NCBI GenBank assembly: GCA_016763665.1
Contig: JAESTI010000348.1
Span: 1 to 7,549, forward strand
Reading direction: 5' to 3'
Origin: Bacteroidia bacterium
Lineage (GTDB): Bacteria; Bacteroidota; Bacteroidia; Flavobacteriales; NORP286
Length of the DNA: 7,549 bases
This document shows positions 1-6,501 of the stretch, piece after piece. Below the pieces are notes generated by a model. The model was not told where the DNA came from. It made no database searches and was given only the letters and a program-made list of their open reading frames with translations. Made by a program: the position numbers and the translations under genes. Numbering within the stretch: the stretch's first letter is position 1; the number at the start of each line of letters is the position of its first letter.

Positions 1-2
1 CT

Positions 3-1010
3 TACCCTTTTCAGTATGAAATATTTTCGATGTATAATGCACAAGGTAACTTGCTTCAATTAGCAGTTGATTATTATGGAATTCGAGCAATCGGCTTTCC
101 AATAACGCTAGCAACTTTTACCGTATTTGGTGTTTTCAGAGGATTTCAAAATACCACCTGGGCTATGTTCATAAGTATAGGTGGCGGAATATTAAACATA
201 ATACTGGACTTTGCACTAATATTTGGGATTGAAGGTATTATCTCACCTATGGGTGTTAAAGGTGCCGCCCTGGCATCGTTGATGTCGCAAATTGCAATGC
301 TGGCTTCTGCTTTAATTGTTTTAAAAGTTAAGCTACCCCACTCTTTTGAGTTTTCTCTAATTCCTAACAAACACTTATCACCATTGGTCGGAATGACCTC
401 AAATTTGTTTATCAGAACAATGGCTTTGAACATTACCTATTATCTAGGAAATATGTTTGCCACGGGATATGGGAACGCATACATTGCTGCTCACACTATT
501 GCCATGAACATTTGGCTTTTCTCTGCTTTTTTTATTGATGGTTATGCTAACGCAGGGAATGCCATCTCAGGTAGACTTCTTGGGCAAAACAACATAGGTG
601 CATTGTATAAAACAGGTATTAAGATCATTAAAATTAGTGTATTGATAAGCCTGATACTAAGTGCCGTTTATATATTACTGTACAATGTTATTGGTATGGC
701 TTTTACTGATGATACAAATGTGAGGACAATTTTTTATTCAATTTTTTGGATGGTGATATTAACTCAACCCATCAATGCAATTGCATTTTCATTGGATGGT
801 ATTTTTAAAGGACTGGCCAAAGCCAAGCTGTTAAGAAATGTATTGTTATTAAGTACATTCCTTGTTTTTATTCCAACTATTTATCTTACAGATATGGCTA
901 ATATCAACCTCTATGCTGTATGGTTGGCATTTTTGGTTTGGATGATTGCCAGAGGTGGGTGTTTGTTTTATTACTTTAAGAAATGTTACGCAAGTGGTGT
1001 TACGACTTAA
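3..1010 (+). CDS. MATE-family multidrug/Na+ (DinF-like) efflux transporter, 5' end missing
   Basis: Inner-membrane antiporter of the MATE family, which exports drugs or toxic metabolites in exchange for Na+ or H+. The frame is open to the left window edge (it reads YPFQYEIFS before the first ATG at 30), so that ATG is not the real start. About 335 residues are present against roughly 440-460 for the family, so about the first quarter is missing. Numbering from the ATG, hydrophobic segments lie near residues 19-36, 44-67, 78-98, 130-145, 150-170, 198-222, 232-255, 268-285 and 293-316. DinF-like signatures are visible: VFRGFQNT at 34-41, GGGILNIILDFALIFG at 51-66, GVKGAALAS at 75-83, GNAISGRLLGQ near 176-186 and SLDGIFKGLAKAK at 254-266. 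The last residues and the TAA stop lie in a palindromic repeat. The gene converges on selD. The family call is firm; the substrate cannot be read from sequence. Confidence 0.9.
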   Translation, partial: YPFQYEIFSMYNAQGNLLQLAVDYYGIRAIGFPITLATFTVFGVFRGFQNTTWAMFISIGGGILNIILDFALIFGIEGIISPMGVKGAALASLMSQIAMLASALIVLKVKLPHSFEFSLIPNKHLSPLVGMTSNLFIRTMALNITYYLGNMFATGYGNAYIAAHTIAMNIWLFSAFFIDGYANAGNAISGRLLGQNNIGALYKTGIKIIKISVLISLILSAVYILLYNVIGMAFTDDTNVRTIFYSIFWMVILTQPINAIAFSLDGIFKGLAKAKLLRNVLLLSTFLVFIPTIYLTDMANINLYAVWLAFLVWMIARGGCLFYYFKKCYASGVTT

Positions 1011-1027
1011 AAGTCGTGCTACTGCTA
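990..1027. repeat. REP-like palindromic repeat, copy 1 (degenerate)
   Basis: Imperfect palindrome. The core arms ACGACTT (1002-1008) and AAGTCGT (1011-1017) pair around a 2-nt centre, and the outer arms pair only partly. It shares GCAAGTGGTG at its left end and AAGTCGTGCTAC on its right arm with the copy at 3175-3211, in the same orientation. It overlaps the 3' ends of two convergent genes: the TAA of the MATE gene is at 1008-1010 and the TAG of selD at 1025-1027. No T-run follows on either strand, so a standard intrinsic terminator is not supported, although the hairpin could still stabilise both transcript ends. Confidence 0.75.
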
Positions 1028-2083
1028 AGTTAATATAACGCGTTTTTCATTTTCTTTAATGATCCTGCCTATTGGTTGTGAAACAATTTCACTCAAGCCT
1101 TCTTCCGCCATGAGGCTATAAAAATCATAAAGGTCAGGTTCCCCAACTGCAATCAAGAGTCCCCCACTAGTTTGAGGATCAGCCAGTAATTGTCTTGTTC
1201 TTTCATCCACTTCGCCCACCTTGTGACCGTAACTGTCCCAGTTTCTGTTGGTTCCTCCAGGGATGCATCCCATAGTAAGATAATTATTCACGTTATGTAG
1301 GATTGGTACATTATCAATATTGATCTCTGCTGATACTGAACTACCCTCACATACTTCTATGAGGTGACCAAGCAAGCCGAAACCCGTAACGTCAGTAAGT
1401 GCGTGAACCGCCTCAAGTTTTCCCAGTTCTATGCCAATGCTATTCAAACATGTCATATTATCTATAGATGTTTGAAGATCCTCGTCCGTTATCACCCCTT
1501 TCTTCGATGCAGTGGACAAGATTCCTACTCCCAGAGGTTTGGTCAAAAACAGCAAATCTTTTTCCTTGGCTCCAGTATTGGTTTTTATATTTTTTTTGTC
1601 CGCTGTTCCGGTTACAGCCAAACCGAAAACTGGTTCAGGACAATCGATACTATGTCCTCCGGCAAGTGGTATTCCGGCCTCTTTGCATATCGCCCGAGAA
1701 CCTTCCAAAACCTGTGATGCTACTTCCAGTGGGATTTCATTAATTGGCCATCCCAAAATTGCAATTGCCATTAGAGGGGTTCCTCCCATAGCATAGATAT
1801 CACTGATAGCGTTGGCCGATGCTATTCTTCCAAAATCATAAGCATCGTCCACAATGGGCATGAAAAAATCGGTGGTACTGATCACAACCCGGCCATCATT
1901 TAGCTCCATTACCGCAGCATCATCCTTAGAACTATTTCCAACAAGTAATCCAGAAAATTCTGATTGTTGTTCCGAATGACCAATTATCTTTTCAAGAATT
2001 GCAGGAGATATCTTGCAACCACAACCTGCCCCGTGGCTAAACTGTGTTAACCGCACTTCTTGTGTTTCTGCCAATGTGCTCAT
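1025..2083 (-). CDS. selD: Selenide, water dikinase (selenophosphate synthase)
   Basis: Makes selenophosphate from selenide and ATP (giving AMP and phosphate), the selenium donor for 2-selenouridine tRNA and for selenocysteine. It is 352 residues against 347 in E. coli. The N-terminus has RLTQFSHGAGCGCK, matching the E. coli enzyme with an offset of four: C21 corresponds to catalytic Cys17 and K24 to Lys20. C21 is encoded by TGT, so this is a Cys form, not a selenocysteine form. Other AIR-synthase-superfamily signatures are STTDFFMPIVDD near 69-80, ANAISDIYAMGG near 90-101, AGGHSID near 140-146, LTDVTGFGLLGH near 209-220 and LLADPQTSGGLLIA near 300-313. The ATG at 2083 is chosen because the conserved block begins ten residues later and no other ATG precedes it. 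The start lies inside the end of mnmH, so the two are probably cotranscribed and translationally coupled. No Shine-Dalgarno is visible. Confidence 0.97.
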   Translation of the reverse strand: MSTLAETQEVRLTQFSHGAGCGCKISPAILEKIIGHSEQQSEFSGLLVGNSSKDDAAVMELNDGRVVISTTDFFMPIVDDAYDFGRIASANAISDIYAMGGTPLMAIAILGWPINEIPLEVASQVLEGSRAICKEAGIPLAGGHSIDCPEPVFGLAVTGTADKKNIKTNTGAKEKDLLFLTKPLGVGILSTASKKGVITDEDLQTSIDNMTCLNSIGIELGKLEAVHALTDVTGFGLLGHLIEVCEGSSVSAEINIDNVPILHNVNNYLTMGCIPGGTNRNWDSYGHKVGEVDERTRQLLADPQTSGGLLIAVGEPDLYDFYSLMAEEGLSEIVSQPIGRIIKENEKRVILT

Positions 2084-3083
2084 AATAGTATTTTAAAATT
2101 ATTTCTGCGTTAGTGGAGGCATCATTCTCTGGAAGTTTAATGTGGTATATGTCCTCCTTTTTCCTCAATGACATACCATAGGCGTACATTTTATCATAAT
2201 ATACCAGCATTATTTCTATCCATTTCTCATGCTCATTATTGTTCAAATGCTCAATGGCCAGGTTCATATTTCTGTTACCGAGTCGCTTTTCGAGTTTAGA
2301 TGTTGCTTTGATGAGCTCCGCTTTTGGTAGTATTGCGTATTCTTTTGCTATCCGTTTTACACGTAACTGAAGGGACAATTCAACATCAATTACTCTGGCA
2401 GTTCTCATCTGCTCGTACAATTGGTCGGGAACTTTTAGTTTACCAATAAGCCGACTTTCATTCTCTATCCAGATAGGTTTATCACCACATAAATAGTTTA
2501 GTTTCAATGCCAACTCATTTTCAAACTGTTCATTAGTAGGCTGAGCTTTCATTTCAATTCCTCCATAGGCAGATCCTTTATGATTAGCTAAATCTTCAAG
2601 GTCTATTACTTGCTCACCCTTTTTCTTCAAAGCATGAAGTAATTCAGTTTTACCGGTACCTGTAGCTCCTCCCAGTATAATCAGTGGATACTGAATATTG
2701 AATTGATTCAATGCCCATTTTCGATAAGATTTGTAGCCATCTTTAAGTCTTGATACTGCAAAGCCTCCTTCCTCCAGTAACTCACTGAATATTTTGCTCC
2801 TCAATCCTCCCCTCCAGCAGTAAATATTCACTTTCTTGCTATCAACAGTTTCGCTTACATCCCGAAGCTTGTCCTTGAACTTATGTCCTACCAAATTATA
2901 TCCTAATTCAATTGCTTCTTCTCTCCCTTTCGATTTAAAACAAATACCCACTTGCTTGCGTTCATCATCATTTAACATAGGCTTGTTGATGGCACCGGGA
3001 ATATGACCTTGAGCAAATTCAGACTCGCTTCTAACATCAATTAAAGGCAAATTATTTGAGGATATAAGTTTATTAATGTCCAT
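2037..3083 (-). CDS. mnmH: tRNA 2-selenouridine synthase (SelU/MnmH)
   Basis: Converts 2-thiouridine at the wobble position of Lys, Glu and Gln tRNAs to 2-selenouridine, through a geranylated intermediate, using selenophosphate. It is 348 residues against 364 in E. coli. An N-terminal rhodanese domain (about 1-125) has LIDVRSESEF at 14-23 and the active loop YCWRGG at 88-93, with C89 as the catalytic cysteine. A P-loop domain follows: GATGTGKT at 139-146 is the Walker A (K145), then LANHKGSAYG at 165-174 and WIENESRLIG at 205-214, where E. coli has a related EDESRMIG. The late EHEKWIEIMLVYYDKMYAYG region is also typical. The gene is first in a two-gene unit with selD, which supplies its substrate, and the 3' end overlaps selD by 47 nt. 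The ATG at 3083 sits just before the rhodanese fold and behind a good -7 promoter match. No selA, selB or selC is in the window, so the pair is sufficient for the 2-selenouridine trait but says nothing on selenocysteine. Confidence 0.97.
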   Translation of the reverse strand: MDINKLISSNNLPLIDVRSESEFAQGHIPGAINKPMLNDDERKQVGICFKSKGREEAIELGYNLVGHKFKDKLRDVSETVDSKKVNIYCWRGGLRSKIFSELLEEGGFAVSRLKDGYKSYRKWALNQFNIQYPLIILGGATGTGKTELLHALKKKGEQVIDLEDLANHKGSAYGGIEMKAQPTNEQFENELALKLNYLCGDKPIWIENESRLIGKLKVPDQLYEQMRTARVIDVELSLQLRVKRIAKEYAILPKAELIKATSKLEKRLGNRNMNLAIEHLNNNEHEKWIEIMLVYYDKMYAYGMSLRKKEDIYHIKLPENDASTNAEIILKYYYEHIGRNTRSAVNTV

Positions 3084-3132
3084 GGATCGGAATATGAAGC
3101 TAACACACTTCCTAAATTTAAGTGTATTTATT

Positions 3133-3140
3133 CAAAGTTA
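3133..3140 (-). promoter_or_regulatory. Probable Bacteroidota-type -7 element of the mnmH-selD unit
   Basis: Read on the minus strand the octamer is TAACTTTG, an exact match to the Bacteroidota -7 consensus TAnnTTTG, about 50 nt before the mnmH ATG. That would give a leader of roughly 40-45 nt. No convincing TTTG -33 element stands at the usual 19-21 nt spacing (a CTTCC stretch is the nearest), so the call rests on the -7 element and position alone. Confidence 0.45.
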
Positions 3141-3174
3141 TCAAATCTAAAGCATTACGGAAGTATTGGTGTAT

Positions 3175-3211
3175 GCAAGTGGTGGCACGACTTGAAGTCG
3201 TGCTACCACTT
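3175..3211. repeat. REP-like palindromic repeat, copy 2 (near-perfect)
   Basis: Arms at 3177-3193 and 3195-3211, each 17 nt, pair with one mismatch around a single central base. This is a near-perfect 35-nt palindrome with core CACGACTT / AAGTCGTG. It is the better preserved of two same-orientation copies; the other is at 990-1027. It starts 3 nt past the TGA stop of the PilP/GspC-like gene when read on the minus strand, and lies about 90 nt upstream of the mnmH start. It may insulate the secretion operon from the selenium genes, but no T-run follows it, so a classical terminator is not supported. Elements of this kind are often multicopy in a genome; that is inference here. Confidence 0.85.
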
Positions 3212-3214
3212 AAA

Positions 3215-3670
3215 TCACTTTAGAAATTTTTGGTTTTCTCCTTTAAAACTAACTTGGATTTCGTTTTGTTTGATAGAGATTATTTTCACCCCATCACTAG
3301 AAGCTCCATTTTGAACTATTTCTTCCCTTCCATTTACGCTGATGATACCTAGCAAATCACTAGAGTTTGGTTTTTTGAATACCCCTTTAAATTCAATTTT
3401 AGGCCATACAACTGGTTGCTTTTTTATTTGTCTTTCAACTTTCTTAACAACTCTAGGTTTAAATACCTTATCTAGAAAAGGATCTCTGTAATTCACATTT
3501 ATGCTAAAAGTCTCTGCCTTATGAATGACTGAAGTTTTTTCTACTATTACGCTATTTGTAACGACTAATTCCTCTCCATCGCTAACCACATTCATTATAT
3601 TATATAAAATTGCCCCCCATACAAAAGCACAAAGCGGAATTAAAATGTAAAGGAGTTTTTTGTTTTTCAT
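3215..3670 (-). CDS. PilP/GspC-like inner-membrane component of a T4P/T2SS-like machine
   Basis: A 151-residue protein with a single N-terminal membrane segment (about 6-26, after the basic MKNKK start), a linker, and a C-terminal beta-rich domain. The RDPF motif at 62-65 followed by a basic, proline-containing linker is characteristic of PilP and GspC, which connect the inner-membrane platform to the secretin in the periplasm. The block from about 90 to 151 (IEFKGVFKKPNSSDLLGIIS, then NGREEIVQNG and IKQNEIQVSF) resembles the GspC homology-region/PilP fold. PilP is usually a lipoprotein of about 170-180 residues. This one has no lipobox and is anchored like GspC. It is the last gene of the block, separated from the PilO-like gene by an 84-nt gap that carries a hairpin repeat. 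The family call comes from motifs and context; T2SS versus pilus cannot be settled. Confidence 0.7.
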   Translation of the reverse strand: MKNKKLLYILIPLCAFVWGAILYNIMNVVSDGEELVVTNSVIVEKTSVIHKAETFSINVNYRDPFLDKVFKPRVVKKVERQIKKQPVVWPKIEFKGVFKKPNSSDLLGIISVNGREEIVQNGASSDGVKIISIKQNEIQVSFKGENQKFLK

Positions 3671-3692
3671 TTTTATAACACACCCTTTTACA

Positions 3693-3741
3693 TCCCCCTT
3701 AGTCCCCCTTATAGAAAGGGGGAATTACCATCAGGAGGGGA
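3693..3741. repeat. C/G-rich hairpin repeat element (REP-like)
   Basis: CCCCCTT (3704-3710) and AAGGGGG (3716-3722) form a perfect 7-bp stem around the 5-nt loop ATAGA. An outer C-rich tract at 3693-3700 can pair with AGGGGA at 3736-3741, giving a nested structure. A second CCCCCTT just to the left is a tandem copy of the left arm. Such C5TT-rich elements recur in many Bacteroidota and cyanobacterial genomes as dispersed palindromes; only one is in this window, so its repeat status is inferred. It fills most of the gap between the PilO-like and PilP-like genes of what should be one transcript, where it could attenuate or process the mRNA. Confidence 0.6.
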
Positions 3742-3754
3742 ATGGATATCCTTA

Positions 3755-4288
3755 TCAGATTTTTGATTTTATTACTTGTAAAAATATTTTAGCGATTAAT
3801 TTTTCCTTTTTTGTTCTTCTATCCTTTAATAATTCATACTCAACAGACGAAATTCTTCCTAGTTTTTGAACTTGTTCTATTTTGTAAATCATCTCGACCA
3901 ATTTGGTATACTTTCCTTCAACTTCTATAACATTAGTTTCGATATGATAACCATCAACTTGCTGTACAATTAGTTCGGGGAAAGCAAGTAAGGTTAGCTT
4001 ATTATCCTTACATATCCTGCCAATACATTCTAGTAGATCATCCTGTCTATTCTCCTGATCAACATTCAAAAAAAGATGCTGATCTAGTTGATCTAATGTT
4101 TGATTGTATGTTGCAATTTTTTGCGGAGCTAAACTTGCTGATGTTAATTGTTTTTCCAGGCTGCTATTATCAAAATATAGATCAAATGTTTTTTCTACCG
4201 CAAGGGACCATGAAAGAAACAGCATCAGTGTAAATACTATTGATAAACCAATAACTCTTTGTTTGTATGAGTACTGTTTCAAATTCAC
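3755..4288 (-). CDS. PilO/GspM-like inner-membrane platform protein
   Basis: A 177-residue bitopic protein with a short basic cytoplasmic N-terminus, a membrane helix at about 11-31, a coiled-coil stretch at about 32-75 rich in Leu, Gln and Asp, and an alpha/beta periplasmic domain. In that domain EVEGKYTKLVEMIYKIEQVQKLGRISSVEYEL (about 122-153, shown in parts: EVEGKY, LVEMIYKIE, GRISSVEY) is the typical PilO ferredoxin-like pattern. PilO and GspM pair with PilN and GspL to form the platform of pili and type II systems. The start is unusual: the GTG at 4288 directly follows the TAA stop of the upstream gene with no gap and in the same frame, so translation is probably by termination-reinitiation. 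A TTG two codons later is the only close alternative; the first ATG is inside the membrane helix. No Shine-Dalgarno is visible. Assignment is by architecture and neighbours. Confidence 0.7.
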   Translation of the reverse strand: MNLKQYSYKQRVIGLSIVFTLMLFLSWSLAVEKTFDLYFDNSSLEKQLTSASLAPQKIATYNQTLDQLDQHLFLNVDQENRQDDLLECIGRICKDNKLTLLAFPELIVQQVDGYHIETNVIEVEGKYTKLVEMIYKIEQVQKLGRISSVEYELLKDRRTKKEKLIAKIFLQVIKSKI

Positions 4289-5536
4289 TTATTTGGCTTT
4301 GATCTGTAAATTAAAATTCGATTTATTAGACCTATTCCTTTCAAAATTCTTTATGGATACTTGTTCCACCCAGTTCAGTTCTCGTAATAATTTTATCCAA
4401 TTATTGAGATCGGAACTTTCATCGCACAATCCTTTTATTTCAATAATTTCATTATCGAACTTAAATTTTTTATCCCTAATATCATTTGAAGTTTGGAGTG
4501 GATTTATAGTAACCATTTGAAGTTTTATCTTTTTCGGAACTGTTGATCCTATCTGATCAGAATAATAGGAAGCTTTGGATTGTTTCAGCCAGTTTGAACT
4601 CTTCAGAAATTCTTTCTTTTGTTTTACTTGGTTTTCTAATCTACTTAGTAATTGTAATTGCTGTTTATGAATGGATAACTCATCATGCAATACCTGGTTT
4701 TGTTTATTAAAACTGTTAAACAGTAAAAAGTTAATCAGCAGAATAACTAAGAAGAAACCTAAACTTATTGCACCGAACACTTTAAACAACTTCTTATATT
4801 TCCAATCGCCCCTGGCTTTATCAACAATAGCTACTTTCGTAACAATATGTTCAGTTTTAGGAAATATAAATTGAAAAGCTGCTCCATAAGCAGTCAATAC
4901 AGATTCCGGTATGTGGTTATTCCCAATATTCCAATTCTTATTTGATTCATACTTTGGGTTGAACTGGTAATCATTTATTTGTCTATCCCTATAATGAACA
5001 TTATGATTTGCAAAACTTAACCTGAAATCATTTACAGAAAAATCGATATTTAACAAGGGTGCCAATGATAGCAAACAGAAAGGGCCAAATTCAATGGAAA
5101 CCACCTCAAATTCTGCACTACGAAACTGGTCTAAAATAGCATTTATTAAATTTTTTCTTGCCAAAGAAACAAATACTGATGCTTCAGTAGAATTTTGATG
5201 TTGTACATAAAACTCATCTTTATTAGCATTCGGAAAAACTGATTGCACCAAATTAACACCTTCTCTTACTGCAACTTTTTTATGGATTATTCCTCTGCCA
5301 TTAACCACTAGGCAAATCGGAGCACCTGGCGACACAATTTCTTTAAGCTCATCTAATGAATATAGATCGGTTCGTTGTGTATTTAGTTTTAGAAGATCAT
5401 TATGAAGATTTATTTCCGCCACATTGAACTTGAAGCCACCATCCTCCATAATCACTAACTCAACACCAGCAACTGTATTGAAACCAATGAGCTGTTGCTT
5501 AATATTTCCTAATTTCTCCTTGATGGATAAATCCAC
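4289..5536 (-). CDS. GspL-like (PilM-PilN fusion-like) platform protein
   Basis: A 415-residue protein in three parts. Residues 1 to about 245 are a soluble domain that resembles the PilM/GspL cytoplasmic actin-like fold (VAGVELV near 22-28, SARKNLINAI-like segment near 125-134, VVSIEFGPF at 145-153, LTAYGAAFQF at 214-223), but with no clear nucleotide-binding motifs. A strong membrane helix lies at about 252-275. A coiled coil at about 277-312 leads to a small periplasmic alpha/beta domain ending in an ELNWVEQVSIKNFE stretch, as in PilN. The joined arrangement is that of GspL, which links the gspE ATPase to the platform. Start is GTG at 5536, 12 nt after the secretin stop; no better in-frame start exists because in-frame stops lie just upstream. 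It abuts the PilO-like gene. Its N-terminal half is divergent, so the call depends on architecture and neighbours. Confidence 0.65.
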   Translation of the reverse strand: MDLSIKEKLGNIKQQLIGFNTVAGVELVIMEDGGFKFNVAEINLHNDLLKLNTQRTDLYSLDELKEIVSPGAPICLVVNGRGIIHKKVAVREGVNLVQSVFPNANKDEFYVQHQNSTEASVFVSLARKNLINAILDQFRSAEFEVVSIEFGPFCLLSLAPLLNIDFSVNDFRLSFANHNVHYRDRQINDYQFNPKYESNKNWNIGNNHIPESVLTAYGAAFQFIFPKTEHIVTKVAIVDKARGDWKYKKLFKVFGAISLGFFLVILLINFLLFNSFNKQNQVLHDELSIHKQQLQLLSRLENQVKQKKEFLKSSNWLKQSKASYYSDQIGSTVPKKIKLQMVTINPLQTSNDIRDKKFKFDNEIIEIKGLCDESSDLNNWIKLLRELNWVEQVSIKNFERNRSNKSNFNLQIKAK

Positions 5537-5548
5537 AACTACAATCTA

Positions 5549-5956
5549 TTAGTAAACTATGGTTGGCTTAATGAAGATATTCAACTTTGTGCTACGCTTT
5601 GATTTAGTTTTGCTACTGAATATCCATTTTAACACAGGAATTCTTGATAAAAAAGGAGTACCGGAATTATCATCACTTTGTTCAACTTCTTCAAGCCCGC
5701 CAAGCATTATCATCTCGTTATTCTTTACCCTAATAATTGATTCAAATTGTCGCGTTGCGGTAGCAGGTGGAGCATTGGTTGTTACTGTTCCTGTAAAATT
5801 AGAAAGCTCTACTTTTATATCCAGTGTTACCTGTTCATCACCTGAAACCAAAGGTTTGATTTGAATGGACATATCAGCTTTGGCCTCTCTAAATTCTTGC
5901 GTAACAATAGTTTGAGGATTTTGAGTCCCAATAATATTACTTTTAGTAACTTCATT
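5549..5956 (-). pseudogene. Secretin (GspD/PilQ family) C-terminal fragment
   Basis: About 135 residues of the secretin barrel domain, the outer-membrane pore of type II/IV pilus-like systems. Family signatures are clear: TNEVTKSNIIGTQNPQ at the start, REAKADMSIQIKPLVSGDEQ, VTLDIKVELSNFTG, IIRVKNNEMIMLGGLEEVE, and the hallmark GTPFLSRIPVLKWIFSS followed by LNIFIKPTIVY at the end. A full secretin has roughly 500-750 residues; signal peptide, N domains and most of the barrel are missing. The frame has no start codon of its own: it is entered from inside the gspF frame, and a possible GTG at 6004 is in gspF sequence read out of frame. The 3' end is intact, with tandem TAA-TAG stops and the GspL-like gene 12 nt on. 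It cannot form a pore as it stands, unless the junction is an assembly error. Confidence 0.85.
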
Positions 5957-6471
5957 GGTACAATAAAATTCAGCATAAAATATACTGCGCCAAAAGCTGT
6001 ACACATTACTAATGCGGGATAAACCGAAGTACTAATTAGCTGATGTCTTTGAGTTATTTGCTTTGAATAAAATTCAGAAAGTTGCTCCAACACTTTTGAC
6101 AACCGCCCTGTTTCCTCTCCTATTTGAATTGAATAATAATCATACGCAGAAAACTTATTTGAATTCTTCAGGGTAACTGAAAAACTCTCACCTGCAACAA
6201 CTTCATCCAAAATGGCTTTAAAGATTGAATTCTTTTTTTGCGAAGATGCTGATAATTCAATGGCAGTTTTGATATCTATTCCTGAGCTTATCAAACTGCC
6301 TAACTCACTAAAAAAACTTTCCTTTTGTTTGATGGATAATTGTGGTGAAAATAGAGCAATGTCCTTGTTTAAAACAAAAAGTAATTTTTCAAACCATCTG
6401 GTTTTGTTAGTAATAGTTTTTAAATTACCTTGATTACCAAATTCATATTGCTTTAAATCTATTGTTTCCAT
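5827..6471 (-). pseudogene. Truncated GspF/PilC-type inner-membrane platform protein, frame run into secretin
   Basis: Residues 1-173 are a normal GspF/PilC N-terminal half: a soluble T2SSF domain with FFSELGSLISSGIDIKTAIELS at about 53-74 (in parts FFSELGSL, SGIDIKTAIEL), GESFSVTLKNS at 94-104, YSIQIGEETGRLSKVLEQL at 113-131 (IGEETGRL is the hallmark), then the YPALV membrane start at 151-155 and a helix to FIVPM at 169-173. In intact family members the sequence continues with a second cytoplasmic T2SSF domain and two more helices, to about 400 residues. Here, from about 5953, it reads secretin DNA in the wrong frame for 41 residues (KLLKVILLGLKILK...) to a stop at 5827. ATG at 6471 is well placed, and nothing precedes it on this strand for 200 nt, so this was the first gene of its block or lost its upstream neighbour gspE. 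No function is expected from this product. Confidence 0.85.
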
Positions 6472-6501
6472 TAGGATATTCGTCCCAAATTAAAGCGCGA
6501 A

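Noticed and set aside
30..32. ATG at 30 as the start of the MATE transporter
   Set aside because: The frame is open to the left edge and the protein would lack about 110 N-terminal residues of the family; the start is outside the window.
1364..1796. Three overlapping plus-strand open frames of about 90-117 codons
   Set aside because: They lie opposite selD, whose conserved motifs cover the same DNA; the translations show no family pattern.
2017..2023. Possible selenocysteine (TGA) at the SelD active site
   Set aside because: The codon for C21 is TGT and no in-frame TGA occurs; this is a cysteine-type SelD.
3175..3211. Rho-independent terminator for the secretion block
   Set aside because: The stem is strong, but no T-run follows it on either strand; the second copy of the same palindrome supports a repeat element instead.
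990..3211. CRISPR array
   Set aside because: Only two copies, more than 2 kb apart and with genes between; no regular spacers or cas genes.
5827..6004. Secretin fragment starting at GTG 6004, or gspF and secretin as two overlapping intact genes
   Set aside because: The first residues of that frame (MYSFWRSIFYAEFYC) are gspF membrane-helix DNA read out of frame. Neither product has its family's full length, so overlap of two real genes is not tenable.
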